The position numbers were made by a program, and so were the translations under genes. 64,000 nt of DNA, from contig CM034543.1 of assembly GCA_020002185.1 (NCBI GenBank), forward strand, positions 33,337,679 through 33,401,678. Reading direction: 5' to 3'. Shown here piece by piece: positions 1 to 62,036 of the stretch. The notes under the pieces are model-generated. The model made no database searches. It worked only from the letters and a program-made list of their open reading frames with translations, and was not told the DNA's origin. The DNA comes from Paraescarpia echinospica (lineage: Eukaryota > Annelida > Polychaeta > Sabellida > Siboglinidae). Numbering within the stretch: position 1 is the stretch's first letter; every line of letters begins with the position of its first letter.

Positions 1-1255
1 CTATAATTGTGCTATGTGTCTGAACGCATGCAGTGCATTGTGACTATGTTTTCAGACACCTATAATTGTTATGTGTCTGAACGCATGCAGTGCATTGTGA
101 CTATGTTTTCAGACACCTATAATTGTTATGTGTCTGAATGCATGCAGTGCATTGTGACTATGTTTTCAGACACCTATAATTGTTATGTGTCTGAACGCAT
201 GCAGTGCATTGTGACTATGTTTTCAGACACCTATAATTGTTATGTGTCTGAACGCATGCAGTGCATTGTGACTATGTTTTCAGACACCTATAATTGTTAT
301 GTGTCTGAACGCATGCAGTGCATTGTGACTATGTTTTCAGACACCTATAATTGTTATGTGTCTGAACGCATGCAGTGCATTGTGACTATGTTTTCAGACA
401 CCTATAATTGTTATGTGTCTGAACGCATGCAGTGCATTGTGACTATGTTTTCAGACACCTATAATTGTTATGTGTCTGAACGCATGCAGTGCATTGTGAC
501 TATGTTTTCAGACACCTATAATTGTTATGTGTCTGAATGCATGCAGTGCATTGTGACTATGTTTTCAGACACCTATAATTGTTATGTGTCTGAACGCATG
601 CAGTGCATTGTGACTATGTTTTCAGACACCTATAATTGTTATGTGTCTGAACGCATGCAGTGCATTGTGACTATGTTTTCAGACACCTATAATTGTTATG
701 TGTCTGAACGCATGCAGTGCATTGTGACTATGTTTTCAGACACCTATAATTGTTATGTGTCTGAACGCATGCAGTGCATTGTGACTATGTTTTCAGACAC
801 CTATAATTGTTATGTGTCTGAACGCATGCAGTGCATTGTGACTATGTTTTCAGACACCTATAATTGTTATGTGTCTGAACGCATGCAGTGCATTGTGACT
901 ATGTTTTCAGACACCTATAATTGTTATGTGTCTGAACGCATGCATTGCATTGTGACTATGTTTTCAGACACCTATAATTGTTATGTGTCTGAACGCATGC
1001 AGTGCATTGTGACTATGTTTTCAGACACCTATAATTGTTATGTGTCTGAACGCATGTAGTGCATTGTGACTATGTTTTCAGACACCTATAATTGTTATGT
1101 GTCTGAACGCATGCAGTGCATTGTGACTATGTTTTCAGACACCTATAATTGTTATGTGTCTGAACGCATGCAGTGCATTGTGACTATGTTTTCAGACACC
1201 TATAATTGTTATGTGTCTGAACGCATGCAGTGCATTGTGACTATGTTTTCAGACA
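1..1255. repeat. 57-bp minisatellite, about 22 copies
   Basis: Near-identical 57-bp units run from the left edge to about 1255. They differ by only a few substitutions (for example one unit with TAG at 1054-1059 and one with GCATTG for GCAGTG), so the array is young or homogenised. Each unit contains the inverted repeat GTGTCTGAA / TTCAGACAC. The array lies in the intron upstream of the first ABCC1-like exon in the window. The long open frame across it exists because 57 is a multiple of three; it is not a gene. Confidence 0.97.
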
Positions 1256-1459
1256 ACAAAGTAAGTTGCTTTTTGTACTCTATGTTTTTGGAGAGTTTAG
1301 AATTTAGTAGTTTTGTCTGTGTCTGAAAATATCATCCTTGCATTTACTGTTGATAAGTTCACATTATAATAAACAGTTAGTGTTTGCAGGTGGTAAGCAA
1401 CTTCAGTCATTCAGGTGGTTCAGTGTCTAGTTATAAGTTTGAAAGCCTGTTTGTCATGA

Positions 1460-26337
<24,878 letters not shown>

Positions 26338-26647
26338 TCACTGCGAACAAAGAGTGACAGGGAGCTTCACCCAAACAATCTATGTGAACTTCACAAGTGA
26401 AGGCGTATCACTGTCAGCTGACTGTGAAAGATGATGCAGATGGAGTATAGAAAGAAACGTTGTCATCATACGCAACTTAACTGTTATGGCAATATTGTTG
26501 AAAGTAGACGAAAGGTGTATAGAATGGGATGGATCCTGTTTAATTTGTAGTTAGAGTTAGTGTGACTTTTTGTTATTTGTTCTTATATTACTTCCTGCTG
26601 GCAAATGATAATTGTGTCATCACCAGTTACAGCAAGAGTGAAACGTA

Positions 26648-26862
26648 GTGCCACAGTGGCGCCCTCCAGAGAGTAGCTCAACAATCACTGTTTCCATCTT
26701 TGTTCGACAGGTAGAAAAACATACATCGCAAACACTAAGTAACCCTAAATAACAACATCTGTGTTTTTTTATTTCACCAATTGGTAGATCAAAGGCCAGT
26801 GCTTTAGGAAAGCAAGTGAACATAGGAAGAGAGAAATGGACCTTGGCGCCTGCTAGGAGACA
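26648..26862 (-). repeat. dispersed repeat family X, copy 3
   Basis: Reverse complement carries GGCGCCAAGGTCC, CCTTTGATCTACCAATTGG, AGTGTTTGCGATGTATG and GGAGGGCGCCACTGTGGC, matching the copies at 10062 and 17511. Both ends contain GGCGCC. Confidence 0.78.
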
Positions 26863-28931
26863 GTCATGTTAGTGCATGAATGTATAAATAGTAAGTTGGA
26901 AGTCGTCTTCAAATCCCTTTTTTTCCTTTGATCCTTGTGGGGTGGGTGCCCACATTATTGTTCTACCCTCTTTGTGTTTTCTTCATATATAACGTTCTGT
27001 CATTTTCTTCCACTATATTACTTTACCTAAGGATTCTGCATATTAACTAGTTTTCTAGATAGATGGCACTTGTATGCAATGGTGCATATTCACATTTGAA
27101 AATTATGTTCCTTGACATGAATCCCGGATGCTAAGATGTCTGGGTATCTAGATTAATGATGTTATTATATAATTGTTAAATGCATATAGCACTGTGCATA
27201 AAGCATTTTTATATTATATTTACCATAACTTGTTAAACTGTGATGAACTGGCTAATCTTTACTTACATACCATCTGATGTCTTAAAATGTATAGCTGATT
27301 GAAATATATTTAATTTTGTCATGCTGTTTTTCAGCAACAGGTAAAATATGCATAAATCGGCAGGGAGTTTTGTAAATCCTATAACACTGAGTTAAATTTT
27401 TTCAGTCATACTACATATCATGACTGTTGTGTCGTCTGCAAACATGTAGCTGGTGTTGATTGTTTATTTCATAGACCAGTCATTTAACGAGTTCGTGCAG
27501 CAAAAGTTGACAATGTTCACACAGATGTAACACTCGACTTTCTAGCTGCAGAAAATGTCGTTTAAGATGCTAGTAGGGTTATTTACAATAAGGTGATGGA
27601 GACATTTTGAGTGTTTTGTCTGGCTGCATCAGATTATTATTTGAGCATGTGCTGATTGTTTAAGTATTTTGGTGTTGTAAAAATATTACAATTCATGCAG
27701 TTCTGGTACTTGAATATCTCTGCCAAATGTATCCTGGACTTACTGATTGAGAATTAGATCAACAATTGTGAAGTGTCAGCTCTTTGCTCTGGTATATCTG
27801 CACGTTTAAGTAGAGATGAAATAGAAAATGTACTGATTTAGTGTGTTATGAATAACATATATTTTGGGGTTTGTAAACATGTTAGCACATTTTAGGTATG
27901 TTGAAAATTACACTGTTTGTTGACGATTTTGGGAAGTGATTTTATGTTTTCTTACCTGCTGTTGGCATACCATCCAAAAACCCACTTCGGGACTATGATA
28001 ATGCAAAAAAGTGTCCTTGCAAAAAAACATCTTTTAAAGCATACCTAATCATTGTTTGATGGAAGAATTAATGTTGTGTTACTTAGTTGCTATTTAACTA
28101 GAAAATATTTGTTATTTTTATTAACACTAATATAATAATTACAGAGATGTGTTTATTAGGAGAAAGTAGATTGCAAAAACATGTTTCTTTGTAGGTACAT
28201 AGCATAGTTATACCAGCATATGGTTTGTGCTGCAACTTTCGCATTTAAAATCAAACTATAATATATCTATACAAGTAAAAATAATATTGATATACATAAT
28301 CTAGATACACGTTGATGGTGTTAATAAAGATATTTGTGCATAGCTTTATAATTGAAAATCATTTATTGTGTGAGGTGTGATGTTTATACAAAGACCCATA
28401 AATGAGAGGACTTTGCTCTGATTTTAAATGAACTGAATGAATTATATAGTATTATAGTTGTCGGTGTACAGGTATTCTGTAAGGCGGAACTGTTGTTTTT
28501 ATATGAAGCACATATTTGTGAAATTTTTGTATGTTTATAGCGTTTTAAGAGTTGTCACATGTGGTGTTCATTAAGGTGGCTATTCTATGTACACTTAACA
28601 TGTGTGACATTTTACAGTACTCACCTCCAAAGAATGTGTGTTCTACCTAGGGCTACAAGAACTTGTAATGTACATAGTTTAATGACAGCTGACTTGACAG
28701 TCATTGTTTGCAATACATTATGTATTAATGTCATGTTTGCTTACTACAACCCTCCATATACGTTCTATCATTTTGTATGTGTATCGCTGCTTTAAAGGCA
28801 GCAGGAAGGCTGCAATAATTCCATGTAAATTATGCATTGTGACATATCATCTAGAGTATGTCACTATTGTCTGATAACGATAGAACAAAGGGATTGTCAG
28901 TTAGTTATTTCCAAGTGAAAAATACATACAA

Positions 28932-28982
28932 AGAAATAGTGATGTATTGCAGATACGTTATCTGCAATATATCACTATTTCT
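28932..28982. repeat. 24-bp inverted repeat with 3-nt loop
   Basis: AGAAATAGTGATGTATTGCA.. pairs with ..TGCAATATATCACTATTTCT; in RNA there would be 23 Watson-Crick pairs and one G-U. The loop is too short for a normal miRNA precursor. Confidence 0.88.
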
Positions 28983-29231
28983 ATGATTACTGTGGTTGTC
29001 TCAATATTGTATAAGCACTAGGATAATCACTCAACACCAAAGCAGCAGACATTTTTTATGTGATAGTTCTTATTCATTATCAATAGTTGTCATTGTTGGT
29101 CGATTGTCAAGTTTGTTGTACTGATGTACGTGGTAGACGCAGTATTTTTACAAAAGATAATTCTCCATGATTTACACACTTTTCATACACAGAGAATTGT
29201 TTGACTAATCTAGTATGGATACATAAATTTG

Positions 29232-29237
29232 AATAAA
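29232..29237 (+). terminator. candidate poly(A) signal, ABCC1-like gene
   Basis: AATAAA followed within 30 nt by TGTGGTTGTGTTTTG, a GT-rich downstream element. No better combination was seen after the stop codon. Confidence 0.5.
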
Positions 29238-29322
29238 ATGGTCCATGTTGTATTAAGTGTGGTTGTGTTTTGTTACTTAATGCTTGTTTAATGACTGATA
29301 TCGTACACAGCGACTATGAGAT

Positions 29323-29425
29323 TGTATGACAGATGTTGGAGATTGTGCGACAGATGTTGGAGGTTGTGTGACAGATGTTGGAGGTTGTGTGACAGAAGTT
29401 GGAGGTTGTGTGACAGAGGTTGTAG
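29323..29425. repeat. 21-bp tandem repeat, 5 copies
   Basis: Units of GACAGATGTTGGAGGTTGTG plus one base, in intergenic DNA. Confidence 0.88.
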
Positions 29426-29998
29426 GAGATTGTGAAGCAGGACTGTCATCAGATGATGGTGTGAAACGAGTGACGCTGTTTGATCATACGCTGATGACAC
29501 TAGAGGTATCCTGATTGTTGACGGGTGACACGTGACCTGCTAACTTTCTGGGAGATTTATCAGCGGTTCAGTATGCTTCCTGTGTAGTGCTGTCTTGATT
29601 TTTCGCCGCCACGCCGTCGCAACTTCAGCTTTTCAGATGCCTCCACTTCGAGTCCACTGTCTTGGCTTGACTCATGACATTGGAAGGGGGGTGCTGTTGG
29701 AGATTTCATCATATCAAACAGTTCAGCATGTCTCCCGTGGTGTTGCGCTCTCTCAGATGATGATATCGAAAGACGGGGGGTGCTATTGGAGATTTTATGC
29801 AACAGTCCGAGAAATTTGCCTGTATTTTGGGAGACCCAAAATCAAGGAGACTGAGAGAGTTGGCAGGTATACAGGTCATCGTGTGTGATTTGCTCACACT
29901 GGTCTGTCGCTCTGGCCCCTCTCCTCGACTCAAGTGAACCAGACTCAAGTATTCAGCTATCTACAAGACAGCATCAGACACGTGTCAATGTCACCCCA
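29426..29998. other. convergent intergenic region
   Basis: Between the two gene ends. It contains two copies of GGGGGTGCTRTTGGAGATTT (about 29687 and 29776) but no recognisable gene; open frames here are short on both strands. Confidence 0.5.
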
Positions 29999-30296
29999 AA
30001 TGTATCCCGTCCGTTACGACTGCTCAAAGTACTTTACTCTCTGGCAGACCTGCTCAATCAAACACCATCTCGACTTCTCTAGGAAGCATTCAGCCATGTT
30101 GCAATTAATGAGTGAATAATATTTGTATACAAATATCCACCACTGTCTATAACATGGTACTCATTTATACAGCTGCATGAACTGATGCAAAGTAGAGTGA
30201 ACAAACTTGCCCATGGTTCGACATGGCAGCACAGGATTCAAACCAGGTTTCTCTCAATTGAGAGTCCGATGCTCTTGCCACTGCGCTCCGCTATCC
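29999..30296 (-). mobile_element. tRNA-derived SINE, copy B
   Basis: Reverse-complement copy of the SINE at 8310. It keeps the body (GGCAGACCTGCTCAATCAAA, GGAAGCATTCAGCCATG) and the tRNA-like head (GGATTCAAACC as the B box complement, GCTCTTGCCACTGCGCTCC as the A box end). Its 3' tail is cut short at 29999. Confidence 0.85.
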
Positions 30297-30299
30297 ATA

Positions 30300-30849
30300 G
30301 TAGCTTTGCCATGATTTACACAGAGGTACCCGTTGAACAAGTTGTGATTTTACTGAGAAATATACGCAAGAAACAAACTACATTTTCATACATTATCATA
30401 CCTTTATTGAGGGATATCTGCATACATGTGAACGCTTTTTCTTGATGTCATATTTTAAAAACCGGTACCACAAATGACTCCTAAAATTAACTTGTGTGCG
30501 TTGTACTTAAAATATGCGGTCCTAAATTAAATGTAGCCTCAGTTTCATGGCATCACAAAAACAACACATTCAAACTGCAATACAGAAATACATAGAACAT
30601 AAAATAGTTATTCAAAATACCAGTAATGTTCATTTCACACAAACCAACATAGACGTGAGTTAATTTTGTGGGTATTTCAAATTCTTCGTTATCTTTATTA
30701 CTACCAAGTAGTATAGCTTAGATTTCAGCTGAATGTGATTTGTCCTGTATTTTCAGTTGTATGTTTTAGTATTTCATGACGGGTTTCTGTAGTGCCACCA
30801 AAAGTAGTTAGCTTATCATGTTGTAAACTTCACCGACCTGGTATCTAAT
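30300..30849. other. downstream region of ZNF330
   Basis: AT-rich DNA. AATAAA on the minus strand occurs at 30694-30699 and 30413-30418 and could end the ZNF330 transcript. If so, the array at 30850-32035 lies in its 3' UTR. Confidence 0.4.
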
Positions 30850-32035
30850 GTCTCCAAAGATATTGAGAGCATGTCTCCAAAAATATCGAGAGTGTGTCTC
30901 CTTGGATACCGAGTGTGTCTCCAAATATATTGACAGCATCTCTACAAAGATATCGAGTGTGTCTCCAAAGATATTAACAGCATGTCCTCAAAGATATTGA
31001 GTGTGTCTCCAAAGATATTGACAGCATGTCTCCAAAGATTTTGAGTGTGTGTCTCCAAAGATATTGACAGCATGTCTCCAAAGATATTGACTGCATGTCT
31101 CCAAAGATATTGACAGCATGTCTCCAAAGATATCTAGAGTGTGTCTCCATGGATACTGAGTGTGTCTCCAAATATATTGATAGCATCTCTACAAAGATAT
31201 CGAGTGTGTCTCCAAAGATATTAACAGCATGTCCTCAAAGATATTGAGTGTGTCTCCAAAGATATTGACAGCATGTCTCCAAAGATTTTGAGTGTGTGTC
31301 TCCAAAGATATTGACAGCATGTCTCCAAAGATATTGACTGCATGTCTCCAAAGATATTGACAGCATGTCTCCAAAGATATCGAGAGTGTGTCTCCATGGA
31401 TACTGAGTGTGTCTCCAAATATATTGATAGCATCTCTACAAAGATATCGAGTGTGTCTCCAAAGATATTAACAGCATGTCCTCAAAGATATTGAGTGTGT
31501 CTCCAAAGATATTGACAGCATGTCTCCAAAGATTTTGAGTGTGTGTCTCCAAAGATATTGACAGCATGTCTCCAAAGATATTGACTGCATGTCTCCAAAG
31601 ATATTGACAGCATGTCTCCAAAGATATCGAGAGTGTCTCCATGGATACTGAGTGTGTCTCCAAATATATTGATAGCATCTCTACAAAGATATCGAGTGTG
31701 TCTCCAAAGATATTAACAGCATGTCCTCAAAGATTTTGAGTGTGTCTCCAAAGATATTGAGAACATGTCTCTAAAAATATCGAGAGTGTCTCCATGGATA
31801 CTGAGTGTGTCTCCAAATATATTGACAGCATCTCTACAAAGATATCAAGTGTCAAGATATTGACAGGATGTCCTCAAAGATACTGAGTGTGTCTCCAAAG
31901 ATATTGACAGCGTGTCTCCAAAGATATCAACAGTGCGTCTTCAAAGATATTGACAGAATGTCTCCAAAGATATTTACAGCATGTCTCCAAAGATATCGAG
32001 AGTGTCAGCAAAGATATTGACAAAATGCCTCCAAT
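30850..32035. repeat. 23-bp repeat array with 247-bp higher-order unit
   Basis: Basic unit TCTCCAAAGATATTGACAGC plus ATG, varied in a fixed order that repeats exactly every 247 bp (blocks near 30942, 31189, 31436), with looser units at both ends. It begins 112 bp after the ZNF330 stop codon. Confidence 0.95.
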
Positions 32036-32146
32036 GACAGCTCTTCTGAGATTATAGAAGATTCTCAGAAGGCAACAGAAAGAACAGGATTCTCAATAAA
32101 AATAAGGCTCACCAACACATCATCAACTGCATATGATATAATCATC

Positions 32147-58765
<26,619 letters not shown>

Positions 58766-58933
58766 GTTCACAGCTTTCAAACACCGTTGAAACACTTTTT
58801 ATTTCCGTTCTTTACCGGCACCAGGTGGCCCACTGAGTGTCATGCGCGTTATGCCAATCTATGCCATTAGAGAATCGCACTGCGCAAACATTAATACTTT
58901 TATCACGCGACGCGCTTTGGGTCATATTTTATA
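58766..58933 (-). promoter_or_regulatory. candidate ZNF330 promoter/5' UTR interval
   Basis: Only about 170 bp separate the start codon from the CR1 fragment. There is no clear TATA box; the segment has CpG-containing GCGCG motifs (CATGCGCG, CACGCGACGCGC). Assignment is positional inference. Confidence 0.3.
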
Positions 58934-59324
58934 GATTTAACAAGATTTAACAAGATTGCCATCCAGAAAATTACTCTGGATGGCAGGTGGACAAGGAAGC
59001 CTTTTGGCTTATCGAGAGTCCAATAGTTTTTATCTACATGTATCCCGCCCTTTTAAGGTGTGTGTCGATTTTATTTTTAAACATATTCACGTTACTAGCA
59101 CCAACACAATCAGGAGATAATCTGTTCCATTCATTTACAGTCCTTTGTGAGAATGAGAACTTTCTTATATCTAATCTACACTGCTCCTTTACTAATGTAG
59201 CTTCATGTCCTCTGGTCCTTCTATCTTTCTTAACTGAGAAAAAAATGTTTCTATCAATATTTTCATAACCATTCAATATTTTAAACACTTCTATGTGATC
59301 TCCTCTCAATCTCTTGGTCTACAT
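58934..59324 (-). mobile_element. CR1-type LINE 3' end, copy 1
   Basis: Minus-strand frame 59309-59034 reads RGDHIEVFKILNGYENIDRN, KKDRRTRGHEATLVKEQCRL, FSFSQRTVNEWNRLSPDCVG, the C-terminus of CR1 reverse transcriptase. The 3' UTR contains GGATGGCAATCTTGTTAAAT. 5'-truncated near 59324. The same sequence recurs at 61251-62036. Confidence 0.9.
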
Positions 59325-59377
59325 GTGTGTGGATTCTTGAAAGAAACAGAACAGAACAGAAGTGGATTTATGTACCT

Positions 59378-59433
59378 GTCATATTAGAATTGTTCTATAG
59401 TTTAGTATACACCATTGAGCCACCGTACTTAAA
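59378..59433 (+). repeat. 5' LTR remnant
   Basis: 56 bp matching 60885-60940 with one substitution (ACCATTGAG / ACCAGTGAG), then divergence after GTACTTAA. Confidence 0.82.
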
Positions 59434-59984
59434 GGGAATAAAAACATATATTGCTCGAATTCATGTTATATTACATCCTGCTATCTATTTCCACGTCCAC
59501 CAAGCCAAAAAAATCAAAAAAATTCAATAAATTAGAAATTCCACATTTTATGGTGTGCATCCGGACATTTTCGAATATGCATATTTTTGGCGCGCTTTTC
59601 GGGATGCCGAGATGTGACGTCACTTATGACTCAAACTCGCATCAGGCCGACCCTTTCCATGCTTTCAGAGCATGTTTACAAGTATAGCTTTTGGGTCGAA
59701 ACGAGCGTCAGAACGAGTTATTGTGCAATATTCCGACGTAATACAAATACTAGTCATCATAGAGGAACAAGCAGTTATCTTACGGTTCCACATGAATCGA
59801 ATTTTATTCAAAACAACGAATGCGAATGGGCCTACAAGTCGACTAGGTTTCGCCGAGCTTGGGCTCGTTTGGAAAATAATTATATCAAATGCAACCATCG
59901 GGAGATAATCTACACCAATAAACATACATAGCAAACATATATTGTATCCAGCTACATAAAGTAACGTGTATAATCTCATAAATC

Positions 59985-60821
59985 GCACACATCAGAACGC
60001 CGACGTCGCAGTCAGTCATTCTGAAGATGAAAGATGTGTTCGCTAGATGGGGTGTCCCGGAGACCGGGCTTTCCGACAACGGTCCACCGTTTGCATCACA
60101 AGAGTTCTCGGCATTCGCAACATCGGCCCAGTTCATCCATCAGACGAGTAGCCCACACTACCCAGTATCCAACGGAGAAGCAGAACGCGCAGTTCAGACG
60201 GCGAAAATGATCATCGCATGCGAGGACCCATTCAGCGCGTTACAATCGTACCGAGCAACACCGATCCCATCGATTCGGTACAGTCCAACTCAACTAATGA
60301 TGGGAAGACAGATCAGGACGTCATTGCCGACCATCACGTCACAATTCGTTCCACGTTGGCCTGCACCGCTGGACGTAGTTCGAAACGATGAGCGAGCGAA
60401 AGCTACCTACACTCGCGACTACAGCAAGCGAAACGGCGCGCGTGAATTACGCGAACTGCAACTTGGCGATAAGGTGCGCGTGAAGACGGCAACTGACGAC
60501 ACATGGAGCAATCCGGCAACAGTTACATTGCGAGCTGGATATCCATGGTCTTACATTGTCGAGGCGGAGAATGGTGGTGTCTACCGTAGAAATCGCCAGC
60601 ATCTGTTGAAAGTGCCGCATGACAACCACATCGATGTATCAACTCCCGATGTCGACGTGTCGTCAGACGAGCATGAGGCACCAGCCATGCCAGAGACGTC
60701 ACACGCGACACGAGAGTCATCCGAGCCGAAGAGAGTCGCCCGATATCAACCCGATGACAAACCGAGTGCGGTGAGACGATCCAGTCGCGCGGTCGTCCCT
60801 CCCAAGAGATTGGACTTGTAA
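59985..60821 (+). pseudogene. gypsy integrase C-terminal half
   Basis: Reads TPTSQSVILKMKDVFARWGV, GLSDNGPPFASQEFSAFA (second catalytic Asp region), SPHYPVSNGEAERAVQTAKM (with the catalytic Glu), then YSPTQLMMGRQIRT and a basic C-terminal tail ending PPKRLDL. The N-terminal zinc region and first Asp are missing, so it is a fragment. The frame is otherwise clean. Confidence 0.9.
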
Positions 60822-60884
60822 TCAGACAAACGAACTTTAATGATAATTAGCCTTTGTTATGCGTTATCAAGTTAAAGAGGGAGA

Positions 60885-60981
60885 TGTCATATTAGAATTG
60901 TTCTATAGTTTAGTATACACCAGTGAGCCACCGTACTTAATAAACGACTTCCGTTCAACGCACGATTCACGTAACACAACA
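60885..60981 (+). repeat. 3' LTR (about 97 bp)
   Basis: Begins TGTCATATTAG after the polypurine tract, contains AATAAA (60940-60945) and ends near ACACAACA. Short LTRs with TG..CA ends fit the gypsy class. Confidence 0.78.
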
Positions 60982-61250
60982 ATACCCAAACTGTAAACAT
61001 TAACAAATAATATGTATATGTTTGCAAGATATTGCATGCTATACAAACGTTAAGGTGTTCAGAGAGGATGATGGATCGAGACTCCCACTATATAAGACTT
61101 GTTGAAAGTCGCTATCGAAGGAGCAACCCGTCGCATTATTTTAGATCGGTTTCTTTTGAAAGAAAGAATGCGTGGGTGCGTGTGAGTGCGTCAATGAAAA
61201 CCTGGATAGTTTTGAATGAGATAAAATTTGAACATAAACTATAGTGCAAA

Positions 61251-62036
61251 GATTTAACAAGATTGCCATCCAGAGAATTAACTCTAGATGGCAGGTGGAC
61301 AAGGAAGCCCTTTGGCTTATCGAGAGTCCAACCCTTTTATCTACATATATCCAGCCCTTCTGAGGTATGTGTCGATTTTATTTTTAAACATATTCACACT
61401 ACTAGCACTCACACAATCATCAGATAATCTGTTCCATTCATTCATAGTCCCTTGTGAAAATGAAAACTTTCTTACGTCTAATCTACACTGCTCCTTTACT
61501 AATGTAACTTCATGTCCTCTAGTCTTTCTATCTTTCTTAACTGAAAACAATATATTTCTATCAATATTTTCATAACCATTAAATATTTTAAACACTTCTA
61601 TTTGATCTCCTCTCAATCTCCTGGTCTCTAGTGTTGTTAAACCACATTCTTTTAGGCGTTTTTCATAACTAAGATCCCTCAGTTTTGGTATCATTTTAGT
61701 CGCTCTCCTCTGTACTCTTTCTAGCATATCTATCTCCTTGCGGTATGGTCTCCACGCTTGTGTACAATATTCTAAATGAGGCCTAACTATTGTTTCGTAC
61801 AGCGGTATTATTAGTTCTTTTTCTTTATATGCTATATTTCGCCTAATCAACCCAAGGATTTGATTCCCTTTTGAAGATGCAATTCCACACTACTCTGAAA
61901 CCTTCATGTCAGCACTAACTGTCAGCCCTAAGTCTTTTTCTTTTACAGTAGTACTTAGTACAGTTCCCCCATTGTATATTCTACATATCCGTTCCCATGT
62001 CCTGTGTGAAGGCGTTTACATTTCCCAAAATTGAAC
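61251..62036 (-). mobile_element. CR1-type LINE 3' end, copy 2 (longer)
   Basis: Minus-strand frame 61850-61341 encodes the C-terminal domain of CR1 reverse transcriptase (IPLYETIVRPHLEYCTQAWR, MLERVQRRATKMIPKLRDLS, LRGDQIEVFKIFNGYENIDR); a further frame above it keeps LLFNFGKCKRLHTGHGNG from after the YADD box. 5'-truncated at the gypsy junction near 62036. Confidence 0.9.

Larger units (their letters stand above)
26338..29260 (+). other. probable long 3' UTR of the ABCC1-like gene
   Basis: No coding signal. It holds a family X repeat (26648-26862) and a near-perfect hairpin (28932-28982). AATAAA occurs at 28323-28328 and at 29232-29237; the second is followed by a GT-rich stretch, the usual downstream element. 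UTR extent is an inference. Confidence 0.5.
59378..60982 (+). mobile_element. internally deleted Ty3/gypsy LTR retrotransposon
   Basis: Bounded by the LTR starts TGTCATATTAGAATTGTTCT at 59378 and 60885. The internal part keeps only the integrase C-terminal half and tail. The polypurine tract AAAGAGGGAGA (60874-60884) directly precedes the 3' LTR. Flanks GTACC and ATACC suggest a 4-bp TACC duplication. 59434-59985 does not resemble the rest and is unassigned. Confidence 0.8.

Noticed and set aside
7..1326. 350- and 86-residue open frames over the 57-bp array
   Set aside because: Exact 19-residue repeats from a 57-bp unit; frame openness follows from the unit length.
28932..28982. miRNA precursor
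   Set aside because: Stem of 24 bp with a 3-nt loop is too short for normal Drosha/Dicer processing.
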